64,000 bases of DNA from Streptomyces sp. NBC_01497 (GTDB lineage: Bacteria > Actinomycetota > Actinomycetes > Streptomycetales > Streptomycetaceae): positions 4,216,001 through 4,280,000 of the forward strand of contig NZ_CP109427.1 in the NCBI RefSeq assembly GCF_036250695.1. The letters are read 5' to 3'. The notes under the pieces were generated by a model, which was given only the letters and a program-made list of their open reading frames with translations, ran no database searches and had not been told where the DNA came from. Position numbers and translations under genes: made by a program. Of the stretch, positions 8,208-16,748 are shown in pieces. The stretch's first letter is position 1; each line of letters opens with the position of its first letter.

Positions 8208-9013
8208 GTGAAGCCGACTGACGGGCCGTCGCCTCCCCCTCCAGGAAGCAGGTGTGACCGCTCCCTTGCTTTCGCGAGGCTGCTTGTGCTGGTGGCTGAC
8301 CGGAGCGCTGCGCTGCGCGCGGCCGTGGCGGGCTCCAGCGACACCGCGGTCCGGGTCCCCTCATGTCCCGTCTGTTCACTGGCCGACCTGGTCGAACACA
8401 TCACGCAGGTGCACTTCTTCTGGGCCGGGGTGGTGGCGGGGCCGTCGGAGGAGCCGCCCACGGGACGGATCACCGGTGCGTCCGCCGATCTGCTCGGCCG
8501 ATCGGCGGAGGCGACCGGGGCCCTGCTGGCGGCGCTGCGGGATGCCGGGCCCGACCGGGGCCCGCTGGGCGTGGTGGGGCAGCTCGGACGTGCCGATGAC
8601 CTCGGGCGCGGTGGCGCGGCACCAAGTGCAGGAGGCTGCTCTGCAGGCCTACGAACTCCAGGAGACCGCGGCCGTCCGGAGCCACTGCCGGGCGACGTCG
8701 GTCCCGACGGTGTCGGCGAACGGGCGGGCCTCTCCTTCGGCACGGCGGGTGCGTGGTCCGGCAGGCCGGCCCGGATCGTGCCGTACGCGACGGAGGGCGC
8801 CTCCTGGGTGGTCGCCTGACGGAGGCGGGCGCCAGTGACGCGTCCTGCGACGGTCCCGTCGACGCCGCGCTGCGCGGCTCGGCGAGCGACCTCGTGCCGG
8901 CGCTGTACGGGCGCGTGCCGGTGGACGACCCCCGCGTCGGGGGCGACCGTGCCCTTCTGGCACGGCGGATCGCCTGTCCGGACGAGGACCGACGGCCTGG
9001 CGGCTCTCAGTGA
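8208..9013 (+). pseudogene. Frameshifted maleylpyruvate-isomerase-like (DinB/MDMPI) gene
   Basis: Pieces of one protein family are spread over three frames. Frame one (about 8270-8560) reads ADRSAALRAAVAG, VPSCP, SLADLVEHITQVHFFWAGVV, the N-terminal domain of mycothiol-dependent maleylpyruvate isomerase-like proteins. The homology then moves to a second frame (about 8560-8670: WAWWGSSDVPMTSGAVARH, QVQEAALQAYELQETA), back to the first (FGTAGAWSGRPARIV, YATEGASWVVA), and after a stop at 8817-8819 to a third (LTEAGASDAS, ALYGRVPVDD). The third break is explained by one missing C in GCCTGACG. The start codon is not clear. It is either a decaying gene or a local sequencing problem. Confidence 0.75.
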
Positions 9014-9072
9014 GTGCGGCCGGGCCGGGGAATGGACTCGACCGGCGGGTGACGGAAGGGTAGGTGTGGGGC

Positions 9073-10488
9073 ATGACCTCATCTTTTGAGACCGATCCCC
9101 TGGTGGAAAGCCTGTTGCCCACCACTCGGCGCGCGCTCCTGCAGCGCGTCGCCGTCGGCCAGTCCCAGGGGCGAGCCCCTTCCCTCGTCGGGGCGGTGGG
9201 GCGGGACGGACACCTGCTCTGGGAGGGATCGCGCAGCTGCGTGGACGGGCACGCGCCGGACTCCGACACCCAGTTCAGGATCGGATCCATCACGAAGACG
9301 TTCACGGCCGTCCTGGTGATGCGGCTGCGGGAGGAGGGCCTGCTCGATCTGGCCGATCCCTTGGAGAAGCATGTGCCGGACACGGGTGTGGGGGAGCTGA
9401 CGATCGCTCATCTGCTGGGCCACGGCTCGGGGCTGCGGGCCGAGCCGCCCGGGGAGTGGTGGGAGCGCACACCCGGAACGCAGCGTCCCGGGTTGTCCGA
9501 GATCCTCGGGCAGGACGCGGCGCTGCATCCGGCGGGCCGGCGCCACCACTATTCCAACCCCGGCTACGCGTTGCTCGGCGCGGTCGTGGAACGGCTCCGC
9601 GGGGAGCCGTGGGAGGACGCGTTGCGGCGGGAGGTACTCGAACCCCTGGCTCTCGACCGTACGACGTACGGGCCGGTCGCCCCGCACGCGGGAGGCTGGG
9701 CGGTACACCCCTGGGCCGATGCGATGCTGCCCGAACCCTCGCACGATCTGGGCGCGATGGCCCCGGCCGGGCAGCTCTGGTCGACGGCCGGGGACCTCTG
9801 CCGGTTCGGAGCGTTTCTCCTACAGGGCGACGAGCGGGTGCTGAATGCCGCCGCTGTCCGGGAGATGAGGACGCCGTCCGTACCGCCCGAGCCCGACGAC
9901 TGGGCCGGTGGGTACGGACTGGGTGTCCAGCTCGCGCGACGTGGTCGCCGCACGCTGGCGGGCCACACGGGCTCGCTGCCGGGCTTCGTCGCCTGTCTCT
10001 GGACGCATGCGGAGGAGGGGCTCGTCGCGGTCGCGCTGTCCAATGCCACGTCGGGCCCGGGCATCGGTGGGATCACCGCCGATCTGGTGACCATCGTCGC
10101 GGATGCCGAACCGCGCCTCCCCGCGCCATGGCGGCCCATGGCGTCATTCGACAAGGGGCTGCTGGAGCTCGCGGGGCAGTGGTACTGGGGGACCAACGCG
10201 TTCGGAGTGAAACTCGTCGCCGGAAACGGGCTGGAGCTGTATCCGCTGCGCGGTGGTGGGCGCGGTTCGCGCTTCGTGCCCACGAGGGATCACGGTACGG
10301 GTGGCGCACTCGGCGAACGCAGTTGGCGCGGCCTCGACGGCTACTACGCGGGGGAGACGCTGCGTGTGGTCCTGCGGGCGGACGGCACCGTCAGCCACCT
10401 CGACCTGGGTACGTTCGTCTTCACACGACAGCCGTACGATCCGGTCGACGCCGTCCCCGGCGGGGTGGACCCCGACGGTTGGCGCTGA
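9073..10488 (+). CDS. Serine hydrolase, class C beta-lactamase/DD-peptidase fold
   Basis: The protein of about 471 residues has the penicillin-binding-fold triad: S72-I-T-K75 (nucleophile and base), Y160-S-N162, and H298-T-G in place of KTG. Such proteins hydrolyse D-amino peptides, esters or beta-lactams. There is no signal peptide, so it is probably cytoplasmic, which points to esterase or peptidase rather than secreted beta-lactamase activity. A C-terminal extension of about 100 residues follows the catalytic domain. The ATG at 9073 is preferred, but an in-frame GTG at 9064 lies closer to the GGAAGGG ribosome site. It ends in a convergent region containing parS. Confidence 0.87.
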   Translation: MTSSFETDPLVESLLPTTRRALLQRVAVGQSQGRAPSLVGAVGRDGHLLWEGSRSCVDGHAPDSDTQFRIGSITKTFTAVLVMRLREEGLLDLADPLEKHVPDTGVGELTIAHLLGHGSGLRAEPPGEWWERTPGTQRPGLSEILGQDAALHPAGRRHHYSNPGYALLGAVVERLRGEPWEDALRREVLEPLALDRTTYGPVAPHAGGWAVHPWADAMLPEPSHDLGAMAPAGQLWSTAGDLCRFGAFLLQGDERVLNAAAVREMRTPSVPPEPDDWAGGYGLGVQLARRGRRTLAGHTGSLPGFVACLWTHAEEGLVAVALSNATSGPGIGGITADLVTIVADAEPRLPAPWRPMASFDKGLLELAGQWYWGTNAFGVKLVAGNGLELYPLRGGGRGSRFVPTRDHGTGGALGERSWRGLDGYYAGETLRVVLRADGTVSHLDLGTFVFTRQPYDPVDAVPGGVDPDGWR

Positions 10489-10586
10489 CCCCGGTCATGG
10501 ACGACGGACGATGAACCGGCGTGGCGGCGGACGGCACCAGCCCCTGACTGCTTCGCTGACCCGGTCTGACCGTCCCCGATGAGCGC

Positions 10587-10630
10587 GCGCCGGGAGAGGA
10601 CGTTTCACGTGAAACACCCGCTCCCGGCGC
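10587..10630. terminator. Bidirectional hairpin enclosing a parS site
   Basis: GCGCCGGGAG (10587-10596) pairs with CTCCCGGCGC (10621-10630). The 24-base loop contains the whole parS palindrome at 10602-10615. It lies between the convergent serine hydrolase and GNAT genes, the right place for a shared terminator. Confidence 0.65.
10602..10615. other. parS: parS site, perfect 14-mer
   Basis: GTTTCACGTGAAAC, a perfect ParB site, lies in the loop of the intergenic hairpin between convergent genes. Confidence 0.92.
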
Positions 10631-10664
10631 ATGGCGGTGGTGGCGCGGCCTGTGGCCGTCCCGT

Positions 10665-11123
10665 TCAGAGGTTCATCTTGAAGCCCACATGCGAGGCCGT
10701 GAAGCCGAGCCGCTCATAGAAGCGGTGAGCGTCGATGCGGGTCGCGTCCGAGGTGAGCTGGACCAGCCGGCATCCCGCCCGCCGGGATTCCTCGACGGCC
10801 CAGGTGATGAAGCGGGTGCCCAACCCGCTTCCGCGTTCGTCCGCGTGCACTCGCACGCCCTCGATGATCGAGCGCGAGGCGCCCTGCCGGGACAGGCCGG
10901 GCACGATGGAGAGTTGCAGGGTGCCGACGATCCGGCCCGCGCGTGCTGCCACCATCAGGTGCTGGTTCGGATCGTCCGCAAGCCGCTGGAACGCTTCGGC
11001 GTAAGGGGCGAGGTTGCTGGGATCCTCGCGCTGCGCGCCGAGCACGTCGTCGGCGAGCATCGCCACGATCGCGGCCAGGTCGTCCAGGGTGGCGGGTCGT
11101 ATCGCCAGGTCGTCGTCGCTCAT
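10665..11123 (-). CDS. GNAT-family N-acetyltransferase
   Basis: The 152-residue single-domain protein has LAIRPATLDDLAAIVAMLADD at the start, GVRVHADERGSGLGTRFI as the acetyl-CoA pyrophosphate loop and RFYERLGF near the end. This pattern is common in small-molecule acetyltransferases. The ATG at 11123 is preferred because TAGGGT lies exactly 7 bases upstream, allowing a leaderless message; a GTG three codons earlier would fall inside that spacing. The substrate cannot be told from the sequence. It is convergent with the serine hydrolase. Confidence 0.85.
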   Translation of the reverse strand: MSDDDLAIRPATLDDLAAIVAMLADDVLGAQREDPSNLAPYAEAFQRLADDPNQHLMVAARAGRIVGTLQLSIVPGLSRQGASRSIIEGVRVHADERGSGLGTRFITWAVEESRRAGCRLVQLTSDATRIDAHRFYERLGFTASHVGFKMNL

Positions 11124-11246
11124 GGGCTTCACCCTAGGCGGGGACTAGCGCTGCACCGCGGGGCGGCTACCGGAGCGGGCCCGCGGCGTTGCCTGCGGCC
11201 TGCCGTCACCGTTGACCCTTCCGGTGGACCGGCGCTCCCCGGCCGC

Positions 11247-12134
11247 TCAGCACGTCGCCATGGTCAGCGGTGCGAATCGTCGCTCAGGATCGCCGGGCAG
11301 GTTCTGCGTGTCCCGGACCATGACCGGGGTGGTGAGCACCGCGTCCATGCCCTGTTCCTTGAGCCAGCTGAGCAGGTCCTCATGGCGCGCGTCGATGTCC
11401 GTACGCAGCGGCCGCCGGGTCGCGTGGGCGAGTGCGCCGAACAGTGCCTTCGCGGTGGCCGTGTCGCGGGCGATCAGTGGACCGATGACGTCGGAGGAGG
11501 CGCTGGACCAGGTGGCGCCGTAACCGATCACCGTGGATCCGTCGAGGGCGACCCGCAGCTGATCGGCGAAGGCCGGGAGGCGAGTGATCATCAGCGTGCG
11601 GTCGACGCCGAAGACATCGGCGTCGAGCCGGACGACGGTCGACAGGTCCTCCGCGGTCGCCGTACGGACGGTGATGCCTTCCGGGGAACACCCCGTCGGC
11701 GCAGGGGCGCGCAGCCGTCCCTTCACCGTGATGTTCTGGCCGACCGTCGTGAAGCCGAGCCGCTCGTACAGGGCCTGGCCGAACCGCGTCGCGTAGAGCG
11801 CCAGTGGCGCGCCGTCGGCCTCGCGCAGTACGTGGTGCATCAGCCGTTGGCCGATTCCCTGCCGCTCGTGGCGCGCCGCGACGAGCAGCATGCCGATCGC
11901 GGACAGTTCTCGGGTGTGACCGGCGCCCGGGGTTCCGTACCGGGTGAGGACGCATACCCCTGCCAGACCCGTTCCGCTCGGATCGTCGATCCCGTATCCG
12001 TTCCCCGCCGTGAGCAGGAGCCGCCACTTGCGCTCGTCGGGCGGCCACCCGCGGTCCACCGCGACCGCGACGCAGGACGACAGGTCGTGCACGGTCAGAG
12101 GCCGGATCGGGAGCTCGGCGAGCGGTGTCGGCAT
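11247..12134 (-). CDS. Tandem-domain GNAT acetyltransferase
   Basis: The 295-residue protein consists of two GNAT-like halves. The first (residues 1 to about 145) has the complete acetyl-CoA loop ARHERQGIGQRLM and ALYERLGFTTVG. The second (about 150-290) has ITVRTATAEDLSTVVRLDADVFG and TDIDARHEDLLSWLKEQGMD but lacks a canonical Q/RxxGxG loop, so it may be catalytically dead or involved in substrate binding. It is divergent from a HAD phosphatase gene, with a 34-bp perfect palindrome containing parS between them. The substrate is unknown. Confidence 0.85.
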   Translation of the reverse strand: MPTPLAELPIRPLTVHDLSSCVAVAVDRGWPPDERKWRLLLTAGNGYGIDDPSGTGLAGVCVLTRYGTPGAGHTRELSAIGMLLVAARHERQGIGQRLMHHVLREADGAPLALYATRFGQALYERLGFTTVGQNITVKGRLRAPAPTGCSPEGITVRTATAEDLSTVVRLDADVFGVDRTLMITRLPAFADQLRVALDGSTVIGYGATWSSASSDVIGPLIARDTATAKALFGALAHATRRPLRTDIDARHEDLLSWLKEQGMDAVLTTPVMVRDTQNLPGDPERRFAPLTMATC

Positions 12135-12196
12135 GCGCCCAGGCTGACGGAGCCGGTGATCGTTCGTCCACCGCTTTAGGCAAAGTGGCTACAAAT

Positions 12197-12230
12197 CCCG
12201 TGTCGTGTTTCACGTGAAACACGACACGGG
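12197..12230. other. parS: parS site inside a 34-bp perfect palindrome
   Basis: The ParB core GTTTCACGTGAAAC at 12207-12220 is extended on both sides by a perfect 10-bp match (CCCGTGTCGT / ACGACACGGG), giving 17-bp arms with no spacer. It lies between divergent genes, 63 bp upstream of the GNAT start and 35 bp upstream of the HAD start. Confidence 0.92.
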
Positions 12231-12264
12231 GACCGGGCCGCCCGTGCGTATTACTGTCCCTTCC

Positions 12265-12900
12265 ATGGCGACCACACGCAGACTGCACCTCTTCGACGTC
12301 GACGGCACGCTGATCAGGGGTTCTGCCGCAGCCGTGGAGATATCCCGCCAGCTGGGGGTGATGACGGAGATCGCGGAACTGGAGCGGGAATTCGTCACTC
12401 GTGGCCTGCCGGCGGACGAGTTCGCCGTGCGAGCGAGGGAGCTGTGGGTGGATCTCACGGTGGACCAGGTGTCGGCAGCCTTCGAGCAGGCGCCCTGGCT
12501 GGACGGGATCCGGGAGGTCTGGGCGGACATCCGGGCCGAGGGGGACCACTGTGCGGTGATCTCGCTCGGCCCGAACTTCTTCGTGGAGCGGTTGCTGGAG
12601 TGGGGCGTACAGGCGGCCCACGGCTCGCTCTGGCCCGCTGTGCCGTTCACCCAGCCGATCGTGCGTTCCGGCATCCTCGGCCCCATGGCGAAGGTGCATA
12701 CGGCCCGGCAGCTCTGTGCGGAGCTCGGGCTGGAGCTGGAGCACTGTGTGGCGTACGGCGATTCGATATCGGACGCGGAGCTGTTCCGGGTCGTGGGGAG
12801 CGCGGTCGCCGTCAACGGTGACCACCATGTCGCGAGCATCGCCACCCACGCGTACAACGGCGGCGACTTGCGGGGTGCCTACGCGCTGGCGCGTGGCTGA
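12265..12900 (+). CDS. HAD-superfamily phosphatase (SerB-like, HAD-IB)
   Basis: The 211-residue protein has motif I LHLFDVDGTLIRG at residues 7-19, motif II around CAVISLGP and motif III/IV with AYGDSISDAELF near residue 170. These are the nucleophile and Mg-binding aspartates of HAD-IB phosphatases such as phosphoserine phosphatase. It probably dephosphorylates a small phosphometabolite; phosphoserine is possible but not shown. The ATG at 12265 is fixed by homology; TACTGT lies 7 bases upstream, suggesting a leaderless message. A reading frame opening at 12205 would translate the parS site and is not expected to be used. Confidence 0.88.
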   Translation: MATTRRLHLFDVDGTLIRGSAAAVEISRQLGVMTEIAELEREFVTRGLPADEFAVRARELWVDLTVDQVSAAFEQAPWLDGIREVWADIRAEGDHCAVISLGPNFFVERLLEWGVQAAHGSLWPAVPFTQPIVRSGILGPMAKVHTARQLCAELGLELEHCVAYGDSISDAELFRVVGSAVAVNGDHHVASIATHAYNGGDLRGAYALARG

Positions 12901-12927
12901 CCGTACGGACTCGGACAGCGCCGGCTG

Positions 12928-13413
12928 TCAGCCCAGATCCGGTGCGTGCATCGCCCGTACGCCCTCGATGTTGCCGTCGAGGTAGTGCCGGAGCGACAGC
13001 GGTACGAGGTGGACCGCTGCGATCCCGACGCGGCTGAACGGCACCCGGACGATCTCGTACTCGCCGCGCGGCGCGTCGACCTCGGGTCCATGCCGCAGTG
13101 AGGGGTCCATCGACTCCAGACGGCAGACGAAGAAGTGCTGGACCTTGACGCCGGAGATGTCCGCGGCGCCTTCGGCGGCATGCTCGACGGTGTCCACGAA
13201 GCAGGGCACCACGTCGGTGATCTTGGCGCCGAGTTCCTCGTCGACCTCACGGTGCAGCGCGTCAACGACGGTGGCGTCGCTCTCCTCCACGCCTCCGCCC
13301 GGTGTGACCCAGTAGGGAGGCACTCCTGGTCTGGTGCGTTTGATCAGTATCAGATCGTCGCCGTCGAGCAGGATGGCGCGTGCGGTGCGCTTGACCACTG
13401 GACTTTCGGTCAT
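12928..13413 (-). CDS. Nudix hydrolase
   Basis: The 161-residue protein carries a Nudix box starting GGGVEESDATVVDAL and continuing HREVDEELGA (residues about 41-65), in which D replaces the first conserved E and one residue is inserted relative to the consensus. The REVDEELG core that binds Mg2+ is intact. Nudix enzymes cleave nucleoside diphosphate-linked compounds, often as housecleaning. The ATG at 13413 fits the start of homology (VKRTARAILLDGDDLILIKRT). It is convergent with the HAD phosphatase gene. The substrate is not predictable. Confidence 0.88.
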   Translation of the reverse strand: MTESPVVKRTARAILLDGDDLILIKRTRPGVPPYWVTPGGGVEESDATVVDALHREVDEELGAKITDVVPCFVDTVEHAAEGAADISGVKVQHFFVCRLESMDPSLRHGPEVDAPRGEYEIVRVPFSRVGIAAVHLVPLSLRHYLDGNIEGVRAMHAPDLG

Positions 13414-13465
13414 GGGAAGAGGTTGGCCCGTGAGACGCCCCTCGAAACGCCTGTCGTCCCCGCTC

Positions 13466-14359
13466 TCACCAGTCCCCGGCAGCACGCAGCAGCCACTCGT
13501 GCGCCCGCGCGATCGGCGGCAGCGTCAGCGTGCCGGCGCGTGCGACGAGGAAGTACGTGCGCAGGGAGGGTACGGGCGGGTCGAGCAGCGCCACGACCTC
13601 CCCGCGGTCGAGCGCCCCCTGGCAGAGGTAGCGGGGCAGTACCGCGAGTCCCGCGCCCGCGACGGCGCACTCGAGCACGGCGCGCAGATCGGGAACGATC
13701 ACGGAGCCCGCCTTCGCGGGTGGGGAGTCGAAGACGGCAGTCCAGTAGCGGGACACGAACGGCAGGGACTCGTGCACCTCGATGACCGGCAGTTGGGAGA
13801 GCACGAGGTGGCCCTCCCGCAGGACGGCCGGGCCGAGCCGTGCGGCCCAGCGGGGTCCGGCGACCAGGACGTGTTCCTCGTCGCAGAGGGGGACGGCGCT
13901 GAAGAGTTCACCCCGTGGCCGGGCCGTGGCGACTGCCAGGTCGTGGTGGCCCGCGGCGAGCGAATCGAGGGTCTCTCCGGCGTTCCCGAAGAAGGACGTG
14001 CGCAGCGCGAGGCCCTGGGAGGTGAGCGGGACGAGCGCGGGCAGTACCCGCAGCGAGACGAATTCCGGAGGTCCCGCGAGGTGCAGCGTCCGGACGCCGG
14101 AGTCGTCGCCGAGATCCGTCTCGGTGATCTCGATGAGCGCGTCGAGGTGGGGTGCCGCCCGGTGGGCGAGTTCGTCCCCGACCGTCGTGGGCGTGACACC
14201 ACGCGCCTGACGCAGGAACAGCGGCCTGCCGAGCTGGCGTTCCAGCGTCCTTATCTGGCTGGTGACGGCCGGCTGGGACAGCCCGAGGAGGGCGGCGGCG
14301 CGGGTGAAGGAACCCGCGCGGTGCACGGCGACGAAGGTGCGCAACAGCGCGAGGTCCAT
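13466..14359 (-). CDS. LysR-family transcriptional regulator
   Basis: The 297-residue protein begins MDLALLRTFVAVHRAGSFTR with the winged helix-turn-helix of LysR regulators (residues 1-60, SQPAVTSQIRTLERQLGRPLF) followed by a two-lobe effector-binding domain to the C-terminus. Such proteins usually bind a T-N11-A motif and activate a neighbour. It lies 213 bp downstream of, and on the same strand as, a PLP-dependent lyase gene, but a terminator separates the two. An AT-rich patch upstream of its start (14415-14435) is the best candidate for its own promoter and operator. Its target is not known. Confidence 0.9.
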   Translation of the reverse strand: MDLALLRTFVAVHRAGSFTRAAALLGLSQPAVTSQIRTLERQLGRPLFLRQARGVTPTTVGDELAHRAAPHLDALIEITETDLGDDSGVRTLHLAGPPEFVSLRVLPALVPLTSQGLALRTSFFGNAGETLDSLAAGHHDLAVATARPRGELFSAVPLCDEEHVLVAGPRWAARLGPAVLREGHLVLSQLPVIEVHESLPFVSRYWTAVFDSPPAKAGSVIVPDLRAVLECAVAGAGLAVLPRYLCQGALDRGEVVALLDPPVPSLRTYFLVARAGTLTLPPIARAHEWLLRAAGDW

Positions 14360-14514
14360 GTGCCGCGCCTCCCCCGAACGTCGCCTTCTCCCGTGACCCG
14401 ACCATCGGGTGACCAACTATAAATTTGTCGATACCTCGGTGCCTGTCCTGTGATTGGACACTGACGCAGAGTCAACTAGCCTTATGCGCGTGGTTCTTCA
14501 CGCGTGGAACCCGA

Positions 14515-14553
14515 GGACGGTCCGAGCCACGAGGGGGGAGGCTCGGACCGTCC
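14515..14553 (-). terminator. Terminator of the PLP-lyase gene
   Basis: GGACGGTCCGAGCC and GGCTCGGACCGTCC form a perfect 14-bp stem with an 11-base loop, 20 bp after the stop codon of the lyase gene and before the LysR gene. Confidence 0.85.
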
Positions 14554-14572
14554 GCTCCTGTGCGGGCGGCCG

Positions 14573-15796
14573 TCAGCCCGTGCGCCTGTTTCCCGTGAAA
14601 CCAAGGCCGTCCAGGGAGTGCAGGACGTCCGCCACGAGATCCTCCGGGTCCTCGGCGCCCACCGAGAACCTGACGAACCCCTCCGGCACGGCGTCGCCGC
14701 CCCACCGTCCGCGCCGTTCCGCGGTGGACCGTACGCCTCCGAAGCTGGTCGCGTCATCCACCAGGTGCAAACCGTCCAGAAAACGCTCCGCGTGCTCGCG
14801 GTCGGGCAGCGTGAAGGACAGCACGGAGCCGTACCGGCGCATCTGGACCGACGCCACCCGGTGCGACGGGTCGTCGGGCAGTCCCGGGTAGCGCAGGCCG
14901 CTGACCTCGGGTCGCTCACGCAACGCGTACGCCAGCGTGAGCGCGGTGGCGCACTGCCGGTCGTTGCGGAGCTGGAGTGTGGCGAGGGACCTGTGTGCGA
15001 GCCAGGCCTCCATCGGGCCCGGGATGGCGCCCGCGATCTTGCGCCACCGCCGTACGGAGGCCGCGAGTTCGGCGTCGGCGGTCGTCACATGGCCGAGCAG
15101 CAGGTCACCGTGGCCCGTCATGCCCTTGGTGTCGCTGGCGACCGAGAAGTCCGCGCCCAGGTCGAGCGGGCGCTGGCCGAGCGGCGTGGCGAGCGTGTTG
15201 TCGACGGCGACGAGCGTGCCGGCGCTGTGGGCCTCGCCTACCAGTGCCCGGATGTCGCACACGTCGAGCCCGGGATTGGACGGGGTCTCCAGCCACAGCA
15301 GCTTCGCCCCGCTCAGCAGTTTCCGCTGCGCGTTGCCGCCCGTGGGCGCGGTCCGCACCTCGACGCCGTACGCCCTGAGCTGGTCGTGCAGCAGCGGCAG
15401 CGCCTGGTAACCGTCGTCCGGGAAGACGGCGACGTCGCCGGCGCGCAGCTGCGACAGGGCGACGGCGGAGATCGCGGCCATGCCCGAGGCGAAGACGACG
15501 CTCTCCACGGGGCGCCCCGGGGCCTCCAGCTCGCTGATGGCCCGTTCCAGATGCGTCCAGGTCGGGTTCTCGTCACGGCCGTACGTATAAGGGCCGGTCG
15601 GTTCGCCCGGCAGGTGGTAGTGGGCAGCGAAAACCGGGCCGGGCAGGGTCGGCTCGTACTTCAGCGGCTCCGGCAGACCCGCTCGTACCGCGCGTGTCCC
15701 CTCGCCCGTCTCGCGTCCCGTGGCCGTGCCCTGGAGGCCACCCTCGTGTCCCGAGGCTGGGATGGCGCCGGGTGCCGTGTCGTCATGGCCGGTCAC
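14573..15796 (-). CDS. Cystathionine gamma-lyase-like PLP enzyme (Cys/Met metabolism family)
   Basis: The 407-residue protein belongs to the fold-type I Cys/Met metabolism PLP family. It has YTYGRDENPTWTHLERAI near residues 70-87, SGMAAISAV for phosphate binding, DNTLATP, and SDTK224GMTGHGD with the PLP-binding lysine. Members split or exchange the C-S bond in cystathionine or homocysteine-type substrates; cystathionine gamma-lyase is the likeliest role but gamma-synthase or methionine lyase cannot be excluded. It has an unusual N-terminal 40-residue polar extension with a GTG start. Its 3' end overlaps a one-mismatch parS sequence (14588-14601). A cupin gene diverges from it. Confidence 0.85.
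   Translation of the reverse strand: MTGHDDTAPGAIPASGHEGGLQGTATGRETGEGTRAVRAGLPEPLKYEPTLPGPVFAAHYHLPGEPTGPYTYGRDENPTWTHLERAISELEAPGRPVESVVFASGMAAISAVALSQLRAGDVAVFPDDGYQALPLLHDQLRAYGVEVRTAPTGGNAQRKLLSGAKLLWLETPSNPGLDVCDIRALVGEAHSAGTLVAVDNTLATPLGQRPLDLGADFSVASDTKGMTGHGDLLLGHVTTADAELAASVRRWRKIAGAIPGPMEAWLAHRSLATLQLRNDRQCATALTLAYALRERPEVSGLRYPGLPDDPSHRVASVQMRRYGSVLSFTLPDREHAERFLDGLHLVDDATSFGGVRSTAERRGRWGGDAVPEGFVRFSVGAEDPEDLVADVLHSLDGLGFTGNRRTG
14588..14601. other. parS-like site with one mismatch
   Basis: GTTTCCCGTGAAAC differs from the ParB palindrome by one base (A to C at position 6). It lies in the last codons of the PLP-lyase gene. It may be a weak or decayed ParB site. Confidence 0.6.
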
Positions 15797-15857
15797 GGCT
15801 TCGCCTCACCGGCGGCGATCGTCTTGACTGCGCAAATCTTCATGGTCTGATCGTGGC

Positions 15858-16175
15858 ATGAAGGCATTTCGACTGGACGAGCTGGAGGCGGAGCGTGCCG
15901 CCAACGACGGCGCGTACCTGCAGTTCCTGCACGCGCAGACCATGTCGCTCGGGCTCTACGCGCTGGACGCGGGCGAGGCGGACCGACAGCGACCACACCA
16001 GCAGGACGAGGTGTATCTCGTGGTGAGCGGCCGTGCGTCGATCACCGTCGGGATGGAGACGACGCAGGTGGCCAGGGGGAGCGTCGTCTTCGTGCCGCGC
16101 GGCACCGCGCACAAGTTCCACCACATCACGGAGGACCTCCGGGTCATGGTCGTCTTCTCTCCCCCGGAGAGCTGA
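15858..16175 (+). CDS. Single-domain cupin protein
   Basis: The 105-residue protein has the cupin barrel pattern: a metal-binding motif 1-like segment PHQQDEVYLVVSGRASITVG (residues about 46-65) and motif 2 RGSVVFVPRGTAHKFHHI (about 74-91), with His and Glu residues placed to hold a metal. Small stand-alone cupins may act as dioxygenases, isomerases or sensors. It is divergent from the PLP-lyase gene with 61 bp between them, so they may share regulation. The function is not predictable. Confidence 0.85.
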   Translation: MKAFRLDELEAERAANDGAYLQFLHAQTMSLGLYALDAGEADRQRPHQQDEVYLVVSGRASITVGMETTQVARGSVVFVPRGTAHKFHHITEDLRVMVVFSPPES

Positions 16176-16343
16176 GCGTCACCCCTAGCCCGGACTCAGG
16201 GTCGGGTCAGGGGAGAGCGAGGGGTCGGAGCCCCCCGTTTCGTCGCGCCGGGTTCTAGCATCGAAAGCGTCACACGGACGCGCCCGCCGAAGTCGGATGC
16301 GCCGGACGGAGCCGGAGCGGTCCGGAGGAGTGAGGTCGAGGCG

Positions 16344-16559
16344 ATGGCAAGGCGGGAAATTTTCGCGGGGCTGCCCTGGTGGGTCAAGTGGGTCGCCATA
16401 CCCCTGATCGTCCTCTTCGTGTTCGGCGGGCTGATCACCACGATCGTGGGGTTCGTGATCGGGTTGCTGTTCAAGGCTCTGATCCTGGTCGCCCTGGTCG
16501 GTGGACTCATCTTCCTCGTACGCAAGTTCACGTCATCGTCGTCGCGGGACGGCTGGTAG
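16344..16559 (+). CDS. Small membrane protein, DUF5326 type
   Basis: The 71-residue protein has the sequence start MARREIFAGLPWWVKWVAIP, two hydrophobic segments (about 13-35 and 37-58) and a short polar tail rich in serine (TSSSSRDGW). I recognise this pattern as the DUF5326 family found in Streptomyces, of unknown function. A GGAGTGAGG ribosome-site-like stretch precedes the start. It sits just before ssgR in an arrangement I recall as conserved near ssgA, but no role in sporulation can be inferred. Confidence 0.82.
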   Translation: MARREIFAGLPWWVKWVAIPLIVLFVFGGLITTIVGFVIGLLFKALILVALVGGLIFLVRKFTSSSSRDGW

Positions 16560-16748
16560 GCCGGTCTCCCCGTGAGGCCGGTTAGCCCGCGCGGGGGAAA
16601 GCCGTACGGGAAACCATCCTGGGGCCGGATGTGCCTTTAGAGTGACTGGTCTCTGCCGCGCCCTGGCGGTTCCCGCGGGGTGCGGCGGGTGCGCGGGGGC
16701 GGCCCCCGCGGGCGGGCGGCTGCCCGTCAGCACCCCTGGGGGTGACCC

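Noticed and set aside
12205..12264. Upstream start for the HAD phosphatase giving FHVKHD at the N-terminus
   Set aside because: These codons are the parS palindrome; homology and a leaderless -10 element point to 12265.
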